This document shows positions 41,498-49,934 of a stretch of 64,000 nucleotides of DNA, in pieces. The stretch's first letter is position 1, and each line of letters begins with the position of its first letter. Under the pieces are notes generated by a model that saw nothing but the letters and a program-made list of their open reading frames with translations, ran no database searches and was not told where the DNA came from. The position numbers were made by a program, and so were the translations under genes. The stretch covers positions 248,001-312,000 of the forward strand of contig CAWHMD010000008.1 in assembly GCA_963830385.1 (NCBI GenBank). Reading direction: 5' to 3'. Source of the stretch: Bog-532 sp963830385 (GTDB taxonomy: Bacteria > Actinomycetota > Actinomycetes > Streptosporangiales > Streptosporangiaceae).

Positions 41498-42355
41498 TCA
41501 AGCTGCGGCCGATCGCCGCCACGCCGCCGCCGGGTCGCCGCCCTGGCGCTGAACGCCCAGGAACCGGGTCACCAGGGGGGCGACCCGGTCCGGGCTGTCC
41601 AGCAGCATGAGGTGACCGCCACCCTGCACCACCTCCAGCCGGGCGTGAGGGAGCAGGGTGGCCATGATCTGGTGATTGATCCGCGGGGTGATCGGGTCGT
41701 CGTCACCGCAGACGATCAGGACCGGCTGCCTGATGGTCCAGAGCCACGGCAGGCTGGACCAGCTGGCCAGCGCCGTCATCCGGTAAACCCCGGCCCGGGT
41801 GTCCGGCGGCCGCTGGATCCCGAGGGCATGGATCAGGCCGGGTTCGGTACGCAGGCGGCCGCCGAACATCACACCAGCCGCCTGCTCCCGCTGCTGACGG
41901 CTGTAGTGCCCGGACTGCAGGAAATGCCAGAGGGCCCCGGCGTCGCCCGGCACCCCGAGGCTGCCGAAGACGGTGGAGGTGAGCACCAGGCGGCGTACCC
42001 GGGACGGATGGCTCAGCGCCATCTGCTGCGCCACCGCTCCGCCGAACGACAGGCCGAGGACGTCGGCGCACCCGATCCCGAATTCATCGAGCAGGGCGGC
42101 ACCCACCGAAGCCAGATCCCGCATGGTCAGCGGGTGCGTGGGCCGGGGGGAGCGGCCGATGCCGGGCGGATCGAAGGTGATGACACGGTACCCAGCCAGG
42201 TGCGGGAGCAGCCGCTGCCAGCTGTCCGTACCGGCCCAGACGCCGGAATGCAGCAGCAGGGGCTGGCCCTGGCCGCGAACCTCGGCGTAGATGCTCAGCC
42301 CGTTGGCCTGGACCAGGCGGCCGATCGCGGATTCGGCCGCAGCAGGCAGCACCAT
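41498..42355 (-). CDS. Alpha/beta hydrolase, PHA-depolymerase-like
   Basis: A 285-residue hydrolase similar to the PhaZ found later in the window: LLLHSGVWAGTDSWQRLLPH, ITFDPPGIGRSPRPTHPLTM, nucleophile elbow VLGLSFGGAVAQQMALSHP, the Asp in VCGDDDPITPRINHQIMATL and the His in GGGHLMLLDSPDRV. The shared blocks LSHPSRVRRLVL and SWSSLPWLW suggest common descent with mcl-PHA depolymerases. The start ATG has GGGGG upstream. Activity on PHA is inferred; other esters are possible. Confidence 0.72.
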   Translation of the reverse strand: MVLPAAAESAIGRLVQANGLSIYAEVRGQGQPLLLHSGVWAGTDSWQRLLPHLAGYRVITFDPPGIGRSPRPTHPLTMRDLASVGAALLDEFGIGCADVLGLSFGGAVAQQMALSHPSRVRRLVLTSTVFGSLGVPGDAGALWHFLQSGHYSRQQREQAAGVMFGGRLRTEPGLIHALGIQRPPDTRAGVYRMTALASWSSLPWLWTIRQPVLIVCGDDDPITPRINHQIMATLLPHARLEVVQGGGHLMLLDSPDRVAPLVTRFLGVQRQGGDPAAAWRRSAAA

Positions 42356-42522
42356 GCCGGTACCCCCATCATCCTCGACGTGGTGGTGGAGCACCAGTTG
42401 AGGATCATAGGCATGACATCAAACCAGCGTCCTTAATTCTTATACCCCCCTTTCTTTTAGTCATTCGCTGTCCCTATTAACGTGCAGTTAATAAACGCAG
42501 GCCGCTGTGAAAGGGGCGATCT

Positions 42523-43221
42523 CTACTGCGTCCGGCTCATCTGGCGGGAGATCTGCATGGCCGCCCGGCGCACGATCGGGGCTCGCTGCTCGGCTCGCAG
42601 CCGCATCGTCGGGCCGCTGACCGACACCGCCGCCAGCGCCTGACCCGATGCGCCCAGGATGGGTGCGGCTACGCAGGAGTTGCCGAGCACTGATTCCTCG
42701 TACTCGAACGCGGTCCCGGTTGTGCGTACCGTCTCCAGCTGGGCCCGGAGGCGCTTGGGCTGGGTAATCGTGTAGCGCGTCAGCCGCCTGAGGTCCGAGG
42801 CGAGCACGGTGTCGATGGTCGCGGGCGGAGCGTAGGCCAGCATGGCCTTGCCCAGCGCGGAGGAGTGCATCGGCCACCGGCCGCCGGTCCGGGTCGGCAG
42901 CGGAAACGCGTGGTATCCGACGACCTTGACGAAGTAGAGCACGTCGAGGCCGTCGAGCACGCCCAGATGGACGGTCTCGTGCGTCTGCTCGAACAGCTCC
43001 TGGCTCGACGGCAGCGACGCATCGCGCAGCTTGCGCCGGTCCTCGACCAGCTCGCCCAGCTCGAACTGGCGCAGCCCCAGGCGGAAACCGCCATCGGCCC
43101 GCTCCAGCAGCCGCTGCTCGACCAGGGCGTTGGCCAGACGGTGCACGGTCGACCGGGGGATTGCCGGTGTCCTGCCTACCTCGGAAGATGACGCCGAGGC
43201 GTTGATCGCGATTGTTTTCAA
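42523..43221 (-). CDS. IclR-family regulator with shortened N-terminus
   Basis: A 232-residue protein with PRSTVHRLANALVEQRLLER (recognition helix) and an IclR ligand domain containing HLGVLDGLDVLYFVKVVGY, HSSALGKAMLAYAPP and EESVLGNSCVAAPILGASGQ. The expected first 25 residues of the wing domain are missing or altered (reads MKTIAINASASSSEVGRTPA from a TTG start with no clear ribosome binding site), so DNA binding may be impaired. It is divergent from a second, truncated IclR gene 55 bases away. Confidence 0.7.
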   Translation of the reverse strand: MKTIAINASASSSEVGRTPAIPRSTVHRLANALVEQRLLERADGGFRLGLRQFELGELVEDRRKLRDASLPSSQELFEQTHETVHLGVLDGLDVLYFVKVVGYHAFPLPTRTGGRWPMHSSALGKAMLAYAPPATIDTVLASDLRRLTRYTITQPKRLRAQLETVRTTGTAFEYEESVLGNSCVAAPILGASGQALAAVSVSGPTMRLRAEQRAPIVRRAAMQISRQMSRTQ

Positions 43222-43276
43222 GCCTGGGCGGTAGCTGTATCAATACAGACTGCTTTCGATGGCAAGGAGGGCATCT

Positions 43277-43732
43277 ATGGCAGGTAATTCGACTGAGCCG
43301 GGCCGATCGGTGACGAGCAAAGTTGTGGCGATACTGCTCACGTTTCACGACGGCGGCGAGCATTCCCTCACCGAGATAGCCCGTCTCACGAGGCTGCCCA
43401 TCTCGACCACGCACCGCCTGGTGACCGAGCTGGCCGGCTGGGGTGTTCTGGAACGCACCGATGAGTCGCAGTTCCGGGCCGGATCACCCATCCGGGCCAT
43501 CGGCGGCCGGGCCGCCTACTCGCCGGCCATCGTCGAGTCGGCGCGCCGGGTGCTGGAAGACCTGGCCACCACGGCCCGTACCAGCGCGGGGCTCGGCGTG
43601 CTGACCGGCGGCCAGGTCGCCTACATCGAGAAGCGGAATGACCACAGCCCCGTCACATCGTTCGCCCGGGCGCCGAAGCTGCCGGCCCACGCCACCGCCC
43701 TCGGCAAGGCCCTGCTGGCGTTTTCCTGCGCC
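43277..43732 (+). pseudogene. IclR-family regulator, C-terminally truncated
   Basis: A normal start with AGGAGG upstream gives SVTSKVVAILLTFHDGGEHS, LTEIARLTRLPISTTHRLVT and the ligand domain start up to KLPAHATALGKALLAF. Around 43730 the IclR sequence ends and the frame runs into the complement of an E1-alpha gene. About 100 residues of the sensor domain are missing. It may still bind DNA but would have no complete effector pocket. Confidence 0.78.
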
Positions 43733-44046
43733 ATGACCTGGGCCGGATCCATCCCTCGCCACAGGTGGGCGCCGAGGTCACGGTGGATCGGCGCCAGGAA
43801 ATCGTCCGGCCGCAGAGCCGACGCGGTCCCGACGGAAATGGCTTCATGCCAGTGACCGCTGTAGAGCGACCCCAGCAGGTCACCGGACCGGTACATGCTC
43901 ACCATGCGGTCCTCGACGGCCCGGGTCAGCACCATCGTTTCCAGGATCTTCCGCAGAAGATCCTTGTCGCGGCTGGTCACAGGATCGGCTCGGTCGGGTG
44001 GCTTCCGCTTCGCGCGCGTCGTTGCCATGCCGGGATGCTCACTCAC
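43733..44046 (-). pseudogene. 2-oxoacid dehydrogenase E1 alpha, N-terminal fragment
   Basis: Starts like pyruvate or acetoin dehydrogenase E1-alpha: LLRKILETMVLTRAVEDRMV, SGDLLGSLYSGHWHEAISVG, PDDFLAPIHRDLGAHLWRGM and DPAQVMAQ. At that point (about residue 105) it meets the truncated IclR gene head-on; the ThDP-binding part and the remaining 220 or so residues are absent. It is divergent from phaC. A second ATG six codons in is an alternative start. Confidence 0.75.
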
Positions 44047-44150
44047 CGCCCGGCGCGGCGTCTCCGGTGTTCCTGCTCAGCGGGAAGGTCGTGTGCCCAC
44101 CTGGTAATCGGTCGCGAAATTTGCTCCTATAGCGATGAGGAGTAATCCAC

Positions 44151-45860
44151 ATGACCGATGAGACGCCGCACGATCACGGCCAGGACGCTGCCTTCGTGCT
44201 CGCGCCCGAAAGTGGTCTGCTGGCCGAGATGGACGCGGCCGGCCTCGGCCGCGCGCTGGGCCAGGTGTTCACCGGGGCCTGGGCCAATCCGGCCGCGGCC
44301 ACCGAAGCGGGCCTGCGCTACTGGTCCGCCCTGGCCCAGATTCCGGCGGCGGCGCTGTCGAACTGGCTGGGCCGGCCGATCCCGCCGCCGGTGGACCTCA
44401 ACCCGCGGGATAAGCGTTTCACCGACAAAACCTGGTCCGACAACCCGGCCTTCTACTCGCTGCGGCTGTCCTACCAGGCGTTCGCCGAGTACATGGACCG
44501 GCTGGTGTCGGCGGCCCAGCTCGACCCCATGCAGGAGGCCAAGGCCCGGCTGACGGCGGGGCTGGCCGTGGACGCGCTGGCGCCGACCAACTATCTGCCC
44601 ACCAACCCGGCCGCGCTCAAGCGCGCCTTCGAAACCGGCGGCGCCAGCGTGGTCAAGGGGCTGCGCAACTTCGTCGACGACCTCATGCACAACGACGGTC
44701 GGCCCCGGCAGGTCGACACCAGCGGTTTCACGCTGGGCCAGAACCTCGCCGCCACCCCCGGCCAGGTGGTGTTCCGCAACGAGCTGATGGAGCTGCTGCA
44801 GTACTCCCCGCAGACCGATCAGGTCCACGCCACCCCCATGCTGTGCAGCCCGCCGTGGATCAACAAGTACTACGTGATGGATCTGGCCCCGGGACGCAGT
44901 TTCATCGAGTGGGCGGTCCAGCACCAGCGGACCGTGTTCGCGATCAGCTATCGCAACCCATCGGCCGAGATGTCCGGGATCACGCTGGACGACTACCTGA
45001 TCCACGGGCCGCAGCAAGCCCTCGACGTCATCCAGGAAATCACCGGAGCGCCGGTGGTCGACATCGTCGGGCTCTGCCTGGGGGGCGCGCTCACCGCGAT
45101 CACCGACTCCTACCTGGCCGCCGGCGGAGACGACCGGATCGGTACGCTCACCCTGCTGAACACGCTGCTGGACTACTCCGAGCCCGGGGTGCTGGGCGCG
45201 TTCACCGACATCGAGACGGTCCGCCGGATCGAGTCGCGGATGGAGCGGGAAGGCGGCCTGGCCCCCAGTTCCATGGCGACCACGTTCGACATCCTGCGGG
45301 CCAACGACCTGATCTTCAGCTACGTGGCCTCAAACTGGCTGATGGGCCAGGACCCGCCCGCCTTCGACATCCTGGCCTGGAACGCCGACAGCACCCGGAT
45401 GCCCGCGGCCATGCACGCCTTTTACCTGCGTAATTTCTACGTGGAGAACAATCTGGCCCAGGGACGGCTGGAGATCGCTGGCCGGCGGCTGAACCTCAGC
45501 GACGTCAAGCACCCGGCCTACGTCGTATCGGCGGAGAACGACCACATCGTGCCCTGGAAGGCGGCCTACGCCACCGCCAACCTGGTCTCCGGGCCGGTCC
45601 GGTTCGTGCTCAGCAACGGCGGCCACATCGCCGGCATCGTCAACCCGCCGGGGCCCAAGGGCTGGTACCTGGTGGGGGACAAGCACCCCAAGTCGGCCGA
45701 CAAATGGCGGGAGAAGACCACCCGGCACGCCGGTTCCTGGTGGCAGGACTGGGCGCAGTGGTCGGAGGAGAACTCCGGCCCGCTGACTGACCCGCCCCCC
45801 ACCGGCAGCGACACCTACCCGGTGCTGTACCCGGCCCCGGGGGAGTACGTCCACACCTGA
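44151..45860 (+). CDS. phaC: Polyhydroxyalkanoate synthase, class I-like
   Basis: A 569-residue PHA synthase that polymerises (R)-3-hydroxyacyl-CoA. The N-terminal region (to about 180) includes FTDKTWSDNPAFYSLRLSYQ and LAPTNYLPTNPAALKRAFET; the catalytic alpha/beta domain has the nucleophile Cys in VDIVGLCLGGALTAI (G-x-C-x-G-G), Asp in VSAENDHIVPWKAAYA and His in SNGGHIAGIVNPPG. WHITHIN this domain INKYYVMDLAPGRSFIEWAV is highly typical. GAGGAG lies eight bases before the ATG. The lipase-box sequence GLCLGG resembles class I enzymes. It is a single gene; phaB lies 2.2 kb away on the other strand. Confidence 0.93.
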   Translation: MTDETPHDHGQDAAFVLAPESGLLAEMDAAGLGRALGQVFTGAWANPAAATEAGLRYWSALAQIPAAALSNWLGRPIPPPVDLNPRDKRFTDKTWSDNPAFYSLRLSYQAFAEYMDRLVSAAQLDPMQEAKARLTAGLAVDALAPTNYLPTNPAALKRAFETGGASVVKGLRNFVDDLMHNDGRPRQVDTSGFTLGQNLAATPGQVVFRNELMELLQYSPQTDQVHATPMLCSPPWINKYYVMDLAPGRSFIEWAVQHQRTVFAISYRNPSAEMSGITLDDYLIHGPQQALDVIQEITGAPVVDIVGLCLGGALTAITDSYLAAGGDDRIGTLTLLNTLLDYSEPGVLGAFTDIETVRRIESRMEREGGLAPSSMATTFDILRANDLIFSYVASNWLMGQDPPAFDILAWNADSTRMPAAMHAFYLRNFYVENNLAQGRLEIAGRRLNLSDVKHPAYVVSAENDHIVPWKAAYATANLVSGPVRFVLSNGGHIAGIVNPPGPKGWYLVGDKHPKSADKWREKTTRHAGSWWQDWAQWSEENSGPLTDPPPTGSDTYPVLYPAPGEYVHT

Positions 45861-45867
45861 TGACATC

Positions 45868-46704
45868 TCAGCCACGCCGGGCCGCGACCGCGTCGACTAG
45901 AGCGGTCCGCATGGCCTCGACCGGGCCAGGATGACCAGTCATCAGCTCGACCTGAGCCACCGCCTGGTACAGCAGCACGCTCAGACCACTGACGACCGGA
46001 CAGCCGACGTCCCGGGCTGACCCGGCGAAAGGGGTCGGCCACGGTGCGTACACCACGTCGAGCACCATGGTGTCCGGCTTCCAGCGGGTGACACTCAGCG
46101 AATCGGCGGCGCCGCCCGGCAGCGTGGAAATGACCAGGTCGGCCGGGGGCAGCGGCTCGGTGAACAGGCTGCCCGAGATCTCCGGCTGCATCCCGAGCCG
46201 CTCAGCGGTCTCGCGCAGCCCGCCGGTGCGGGCCAGGTTGCGCACCAGCACGATCGGCGTCTGGTGGCCGAGCTCGCGCACCGCGGCCAGGGCCGCCTGG
46301 GCCGTACCGCCCGCGCCCAGGATGACCGCCTGCTCGACCCGGTCCAGTCCGGCCTCGCGCAGGGCCAGGACGATGCCGGTCACGTCGGTGTTGTCCGCCC
46401 GCCAGCCCCGGGCCGCCCCGAAGACCAGCGTGTTCGCGGCCCCGACCGCCTCGGCCAGGGGCGACAACTGGTCGGCGACCTCCAGCGCCACCCGCTTGAG
46501 CGGCATCGTCAGTGACAGGCCCGCCCACTCCGGTCCCATGCTGCCGACCAGGCCGGGCAGGGCCGCCTCGTCGCACTCGATCTTGCCGTAGTGCCAGCCC
46601 TGGAGGCCAAGCGCCTGGTAGGCCGCTTCGTGCAGGACGGGGGAGAGCGAATGCCTGATCGGGGACCCGAGCACGGCCGCCCGCCGCATCGCCTGATTTT
46701 CCAC
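45868..46704 (-). CDS. aroE: Shikimate dehydrogenase
   Basis: A 278-residue NADP-linked reductase of 3-dehydroshikimate. The substrate site has LGSPIRHSLSPVLHEAAYQA, the catalytic Lys in LSLTMPLKRVALEVADQLS and the Asp in DNTDVTGIVLAL; the cofactor loop is VILGAGGTAQAALAAVREL. The C-terminal helix VVSGLSVLLYQAVAQVELMT is also typical. GTG start; an ATG five codons later is an alternative. It converges with phaC (seven-base gap). Upstream on the same strand is a fragment of aroQ. Confidence 0.9.
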   Translation of the reverse strand: MENQAMRRAAVLGSPIRHSLSPVLHEAAYQALGLQGWHYGKIECDEAALPGLVGSMGPEWAGLSLTMPLKRVALEVADQLSPLAEAVGAANTLVFGAARGWRADNTDVTGIVLALREAGLDRVEQAVILGAGGTAQAALAAVRELGHQTPIVLVRNLARTGGLRETAERLGMQPEISGSLFTEPLPPADLVISTLPGGAADSLSVTRWKPDTMVLDVVYAPWPTPFAGSARDVGCPVVSGLSVLLYQAVAQVELMTGHPGPVEAMRTALVDAVAARRG

Positions 46705-46840
46705 CTAGCTGACGGTACGCGAGTGCCCGGCCCCAGGAGGCAGTTCCTGCCACTGGACGGGATGCGCGTTGCGCCGGCCCGGCCCGCCGGGCTGCTGTTG
46801 AGCGTCGAGACGCCCAACGTCGCCCTGCTGGAGTCGCTCG

Positions 46841-47017
46841 GGCCACGACGTAGCCGTCCACGCCGAATCCCACGACGATTCCCGTGGCCGCCGGGGAGAT
46901 GAAGCAGTGGCGCCGGACTTCCTCACGGGTGTGCACGTTGGAGATGTGGCACTCGATCAGGCGGAGATGGGCGCCCTTGATGGCGTCGTGCAGCGCGAGC
47001 GAAGTGTGGGTGGCGCT
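46841..47017 (-). pseudogene. aroQ: Type II 3-dehydroquinate dehydratase, C-terminal fragment
   Basis: The segment SATHTSLALHDAIKGAHLRL, IECHISNVHTREEVRRHCFI and GIVVGFGVDGYVV is the second half of a type II dehydroquinase, with the catalytic-site Ser/His/Arg region. The first half, with the N-terminal NGPNLN loop and catalytic Tyr/Arg, is absent; at the 5' boundary the frame runs without homology. The space from there to the aroE-like gene on the plus strand holds only promoter-like sequence. Confidence 0.72.
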
Positions 47018-47111
47018 CAACGGAAAGAACCATGGCGCGTCTCTTACCTGGGGTTGCCTTGCCGTGTCCACCCCAGACTGAAATCGGGCGCCCCTATTCA
47101 AAGGAGCAGAA

Positions 47112-47945
47112 ATGATCAGCGGGAACACCACCTTGATCGCGCACTTGGGCTATCCAACGCATACCTTCAAGTCGCCGCTCATCTGTAACCCCTGGTTCGA
47201 CAAGAACGCCATCGACGCGGTCGTTGTGCCCATGGGCGTCAAGGCGGAGGAGTACCCGGAGTTCCTCAAGTACCTGTTCAAGCTGACCAACATCCGCGGT
47301 GCCCTGGTCACCATGCCGCACAAGGTCACCACCACCCGGCTGGTCGACGAGCTGACGCCCACCGCGCAGATCGCCGGCGCTGCCAACGCGGTGCGGCTGC
47401 GCGACGACGGGACGCTGATCGGCGATCAGTTCGACGGGGCCGGCTTTGTCCGCGGAGTCGAACGCAGCGGATTCCCGCTGGCCGGGAAACGAGCCCTGGT
47501 GGTCGGCAACGGCGGAGTCGGGTCGGCCATCGCGGCGTCGCTGGCCGCCGCGGGCGTCGCTGCCCTCGGCCTGTTCGACCCGGTCAAGGAGTCGTCCGAG
47601 TCGCTGGCGGCCCGGATCGACGAGCACTACCCGCAGATCAGGATCGATACGGGCTCCAGCGACCCGCAGGGGTACGACATCGTGGTCAACGCCACGCCGC
47701 TCGGCATGAAGGACGATGACCCGCTGCCCATGGACGTCGACCGGATCGGGCCGGACACCTTCGTCGGCGAGGTCGTGATGAAGCAGCAGGTCACGCCGTT
47801 CCTGAAGGCGGCCATGGACAAGGGCTGCCGGGTCCAGGTCGGCACCGACATGCTGTTCGAGCAGATTCCGGCCTACCTTGAGTTCTTCGGCTTCGGCACC
47901 ACCACTCCCGAGGCGCTGCGGGCCGTCGCGCAGCTACCGAGCTGA
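47112..47945 (+). CDS. Second shikimate/quinate dehydrogenase-family protein
   Basis: A 277-residue AroE-fold protein: HTFKSPLICNPWFDKNAIDA at the substrate site, GALVTMPHKVTTTRLVDELT with the catalytic Lys, GDQFDGAGFVRGVERSG, and the Rossmann loop VVGNGGVGSAIAASLAAAG. It differs strongly from the neighbouring aroE, so it is more likely an orthologue of the quinate/shikimate or AroE-like catabolic group. ATG follows AAAGGAGCAGAA. Next to aroE and an aroQ remnant it suggests a former quinate or shikimate utilisation locus. Confidence 0.82.
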   Translation: MISGNTTLIAHLGYPTHTFKSPLICNPWFDKNAIDAVVVPMGVKAEEYPEFLKYLFKLTNIRGALVTMPHKVTTTRLVDELTPTAQIAGAANAVRLRDDGTLIGDQFDGAGFVRGVERSGFPLAGKRALVVGNGGVGSAIAASLAAAGVAALGLFDPVKESSESLAARIDEHYPQIRIDTGSSDPQGYDIVVNATPLGMKDDDPLPMDVDRIGPDTFVGEVVMKQQVTPFLKAAMDKGCRVQVGTDMLFEQIPAYLEFFGFGTTTPEALRAVAQLPS

Positions 47946-48079
47946 GCCTGGCCGGGGGCGGCGATCTGCGGCGCTGAACGGCCCGGGGGTGCTCGGTTCA
48001 TCAGCCATCGGTGTCATCCAGTTCCTGAGCGTAGTTCTTGCGCGCGGGCATTCGCGGCGGGCATTCTCGGCCACGCCGG

Positions 48080-48820
48080 CTACATGTAGAGGCCACCGTT
48101 GATCGGGTACACCTGGCCGGTGATGTAGCCCGACTCCGGGTCGGCCAGAAACTCCACCACCCGGGCCACCTCGTTCGGCTCGCCCAGCCGGCCCGCCGGG
48201 ATCCGGGCGATGATCTTGTCCATGGCGTCGGGCGGCACGGCGGCGGTCATGTCCGTGGTGATGAATCCGGGCGTGACCGTGTTGATCGTGATGCCCTTGG
48301 TCGCGGTCTCCAGGGCCAGGCTCATGGTCAGCCCGAACAGCCCGGATTTGGCCGAGGCGTAGTTGGCCTGGCCGAACCCGCCGGCCGAGCCGATCACCGA
48401 GGAGATGTTGACGATCCGGCCGTAGCCGCGGTCGAGCATGGGCTGCAGCACCGCCCGGGACAGGTAGAACGCCCCGGACAGGTTGATGTGAATGACGTGG
48501 TCCCACTCCTCAGGAGTCATTCTGCGGACGGTCTTGTCCACCGTGACCCCGGCGTTGTTGACCAGGATGTCGAGGTGGCCGTGCGCGCTCATCACTTCAC
48601 CGACGACCCGCTCGCAGTCCTCGGCCCGGCCGATGTTGCCCTGGTGGATGGTGACCCCGTTGTCGGCGTACTTGCTGGCGAACTGCCCAGCGGCCCCCCG
48701 GTTGGTGGAATAGCCCGCGGCTACCTTGACCCCCCGGTTGATGAGCCGCTCGCAGATGGCCAGCCCGATACCCCGGATCCCTCCGGTTACCAAAGCGACC
48801 TGTCCCGTCATGTCGGCCAT
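48080..48820 (-). CDS. phaB: Acetoacetyl-CoA reductase (PhaB-type SDR)
   Basis: A 246-residue classical SDR: cofactor motif ALVTGGIRGIGLAICERLIN, NNAGVT, the catalytic Ser-Tyr-Lys in VNISSVIGSAGGFGQANYAS and AKSG, and PGFITTDMTAAVP. The VDKTVRRMTPEEWDHVIHIN segment is characteristic of PhaB, which makes (R)-3-hydroxybutyryl-CoA with NADPH. The ATG has GGAGGT upstream. Given phaC close by it most likely feeds PHA synthesis, although FabG-like activity is possible. No phaA (acetyl-CoA acetyltransferase) is in the window. Confidence 0.85.
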   Translation of the reverse strand: MADMTGQVALVTGGIRGIGLAICERLINRGVKVAAGYSTNRGAAGQFASKYADNGVTIHQGNIGRAEDCERVVGEVMSAHGHLDILVNNAGVTVDKTVRRMTPEEWDHVIHINLSGAFYLSRAVLQPMLDRGYGRIVNISSVIGSAGGFGQANYASAKSGLFGLTMSLALETATKGITINTVTPGFITTDMTAAVPPDAMDKIIARIPAGRLGEPNEVARVVEFLADPESGYITGQVYPINGGLYM

Positions 48821-48899
48821 GGCTACCTCCAGAACCACAGTCAACGACGGCAGCGCCCGTCCAGCAAGCCCGGGCGCCAGGTAATCCCGGGCGGCGGGT

Positions 48900-49934
48900 T
48901 CAGCCGGCCACGTTCCAGGCCGCCAGTACGCTGGCGTCGGCCCCCGCGCCCGCGACCCCGAGGATCGGGTGCAGCTCCATGGCCGGGGCGTACTTGCTGG
49001 CCGGGACCTGGCGGCCGAGCGCCTCGGCCATCGCCCGCACCTGGTGCGGGGCCCCGCCGCAGCACACCCCGACGTAGTTGACGCCCAGGTCGCGGGCCGC
49101 GCCCGCGAACGCGGCCATGTCGAACCGGGTGCACGAGAACGGCTCCAGTGCCAGCGGGAAGACCCGGTCCACCCCGTCGGCCCGCAGCGACTCCATCGTC
49201 GGCATGGCCAGCGTCGTCCGGTACGGCACCGGCTGGGCCGCCACCGCGCAGTCCACCGCCGCCCGGATCCGCTCCAGCAGCGGCAGCATCGTCACCGGGC
49301 CCCGGTCGCAGTTCAGCCCGACGATGGTGGCGCCGTGGTCGGCCAGGATCCGGCACGCCTCGACGTAGTCGTAGCCGTCGCGGGTGGTCTCGGGCTGGGT
49401 CGAGGCCAGCGTCACCATCGACGGCAGGCCCAGCTCCTGGATGACCTCCAGCGCGATCAGGGCCTCGCCCAGGTAGTCGTTGGTCTCGGAGATGACGAAG
49501 TCGACGCCCTCGTCGACCGCCCAGCCGAGCTGCTCGGTGTACTGGGCTCGCACGACCGCGCTGGTCGCCGGGTCGGCCGGGTCGTAGGACCAGGTGTTGC
49601 AGACGTTGCCGGCCACCAGCGCGCCGGTCGGCTGTGCTACTTCTCGGGCCAGCCGGACCGCGTGCCGGTTCATGTTCTCCAGGTCGTTCTCGCGGCCGAT
49701 GTGGCGCAGCTTCTCCCGGTGCGCGTAGTAGGTCAGCGCGACCATCACGTCCGCCCCGGCCCGCAGGAACTCCCGGTGCAGCTCGCGGACGGCGTCCGGG
49801 AAGTCGAGCACGACCTCGGGCACGTACGGGCCCGCCTTGATGTAACCGCGGCGCTCCAGCTCGAACACGTAGCCCTCGGCCCCGAGCACCACGCCCTGCG
49901 CCAGCCGCTCCTCGATACCCTGCCCAGCGGTCAT
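48900..49934 (-). CDS. Homocysteine S-methyltransferase-family protein (BHMT-like)
   Basis: A 344-residue TIM barrel with three zinc-ligand cysteines: TIVGLNCDRGPVT and the GVCCGGAPHQVRAMAEALGR motif. GAEGYVFELERRGYIKAGPY resembles the N-terminal part of betaine-homocysteine methyltransferases. Such enzymes transfer methyl from betaine, dimethylsulfoniopropionate or S-methylmethionine to homocysteine. The start overlaps the amine-oxidase stop by four bases, so the pair is one operon. A role in methylated-amine metabolism is inferred from this coupling. Confidence 0.82.
   Translation of the reverse strand: MTAGQGIEERLAQGVVLGAEGYVFELERRGYIKAGPYVPEVVLDFPDAVRELHREFLRAGADVMVALTYYAHREKLRHIGRENDLENMNRHAVRLAREVAQPTGALVAGNVCNTWSYDPADPATSAVVRAQYTEQLGWAVDEGVDFVISETNDYLGEALIALEVIQELGLPSMVTLASTQPETTRDGYDYVEACRILADHGATIVGLNCDRGPVTMLPLLERIRAAVDCAVAAQPVPYRTTLAMPTMESLRADGVDRVFPLALEPFSCTRFDMAAFAGAARDLGVNYVGVCCGGAPHQVRAMAEALGRQVPASKYAPAMELHPILGVAGAGADASVLAAWNVAG

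Noticed and set aside
41330..42436. A 368-residue plus-strand protein
   Set aside because: Only the first 42 residues look genuine; the rest is the complement of the PHA-depolymerase-like hydrolase.
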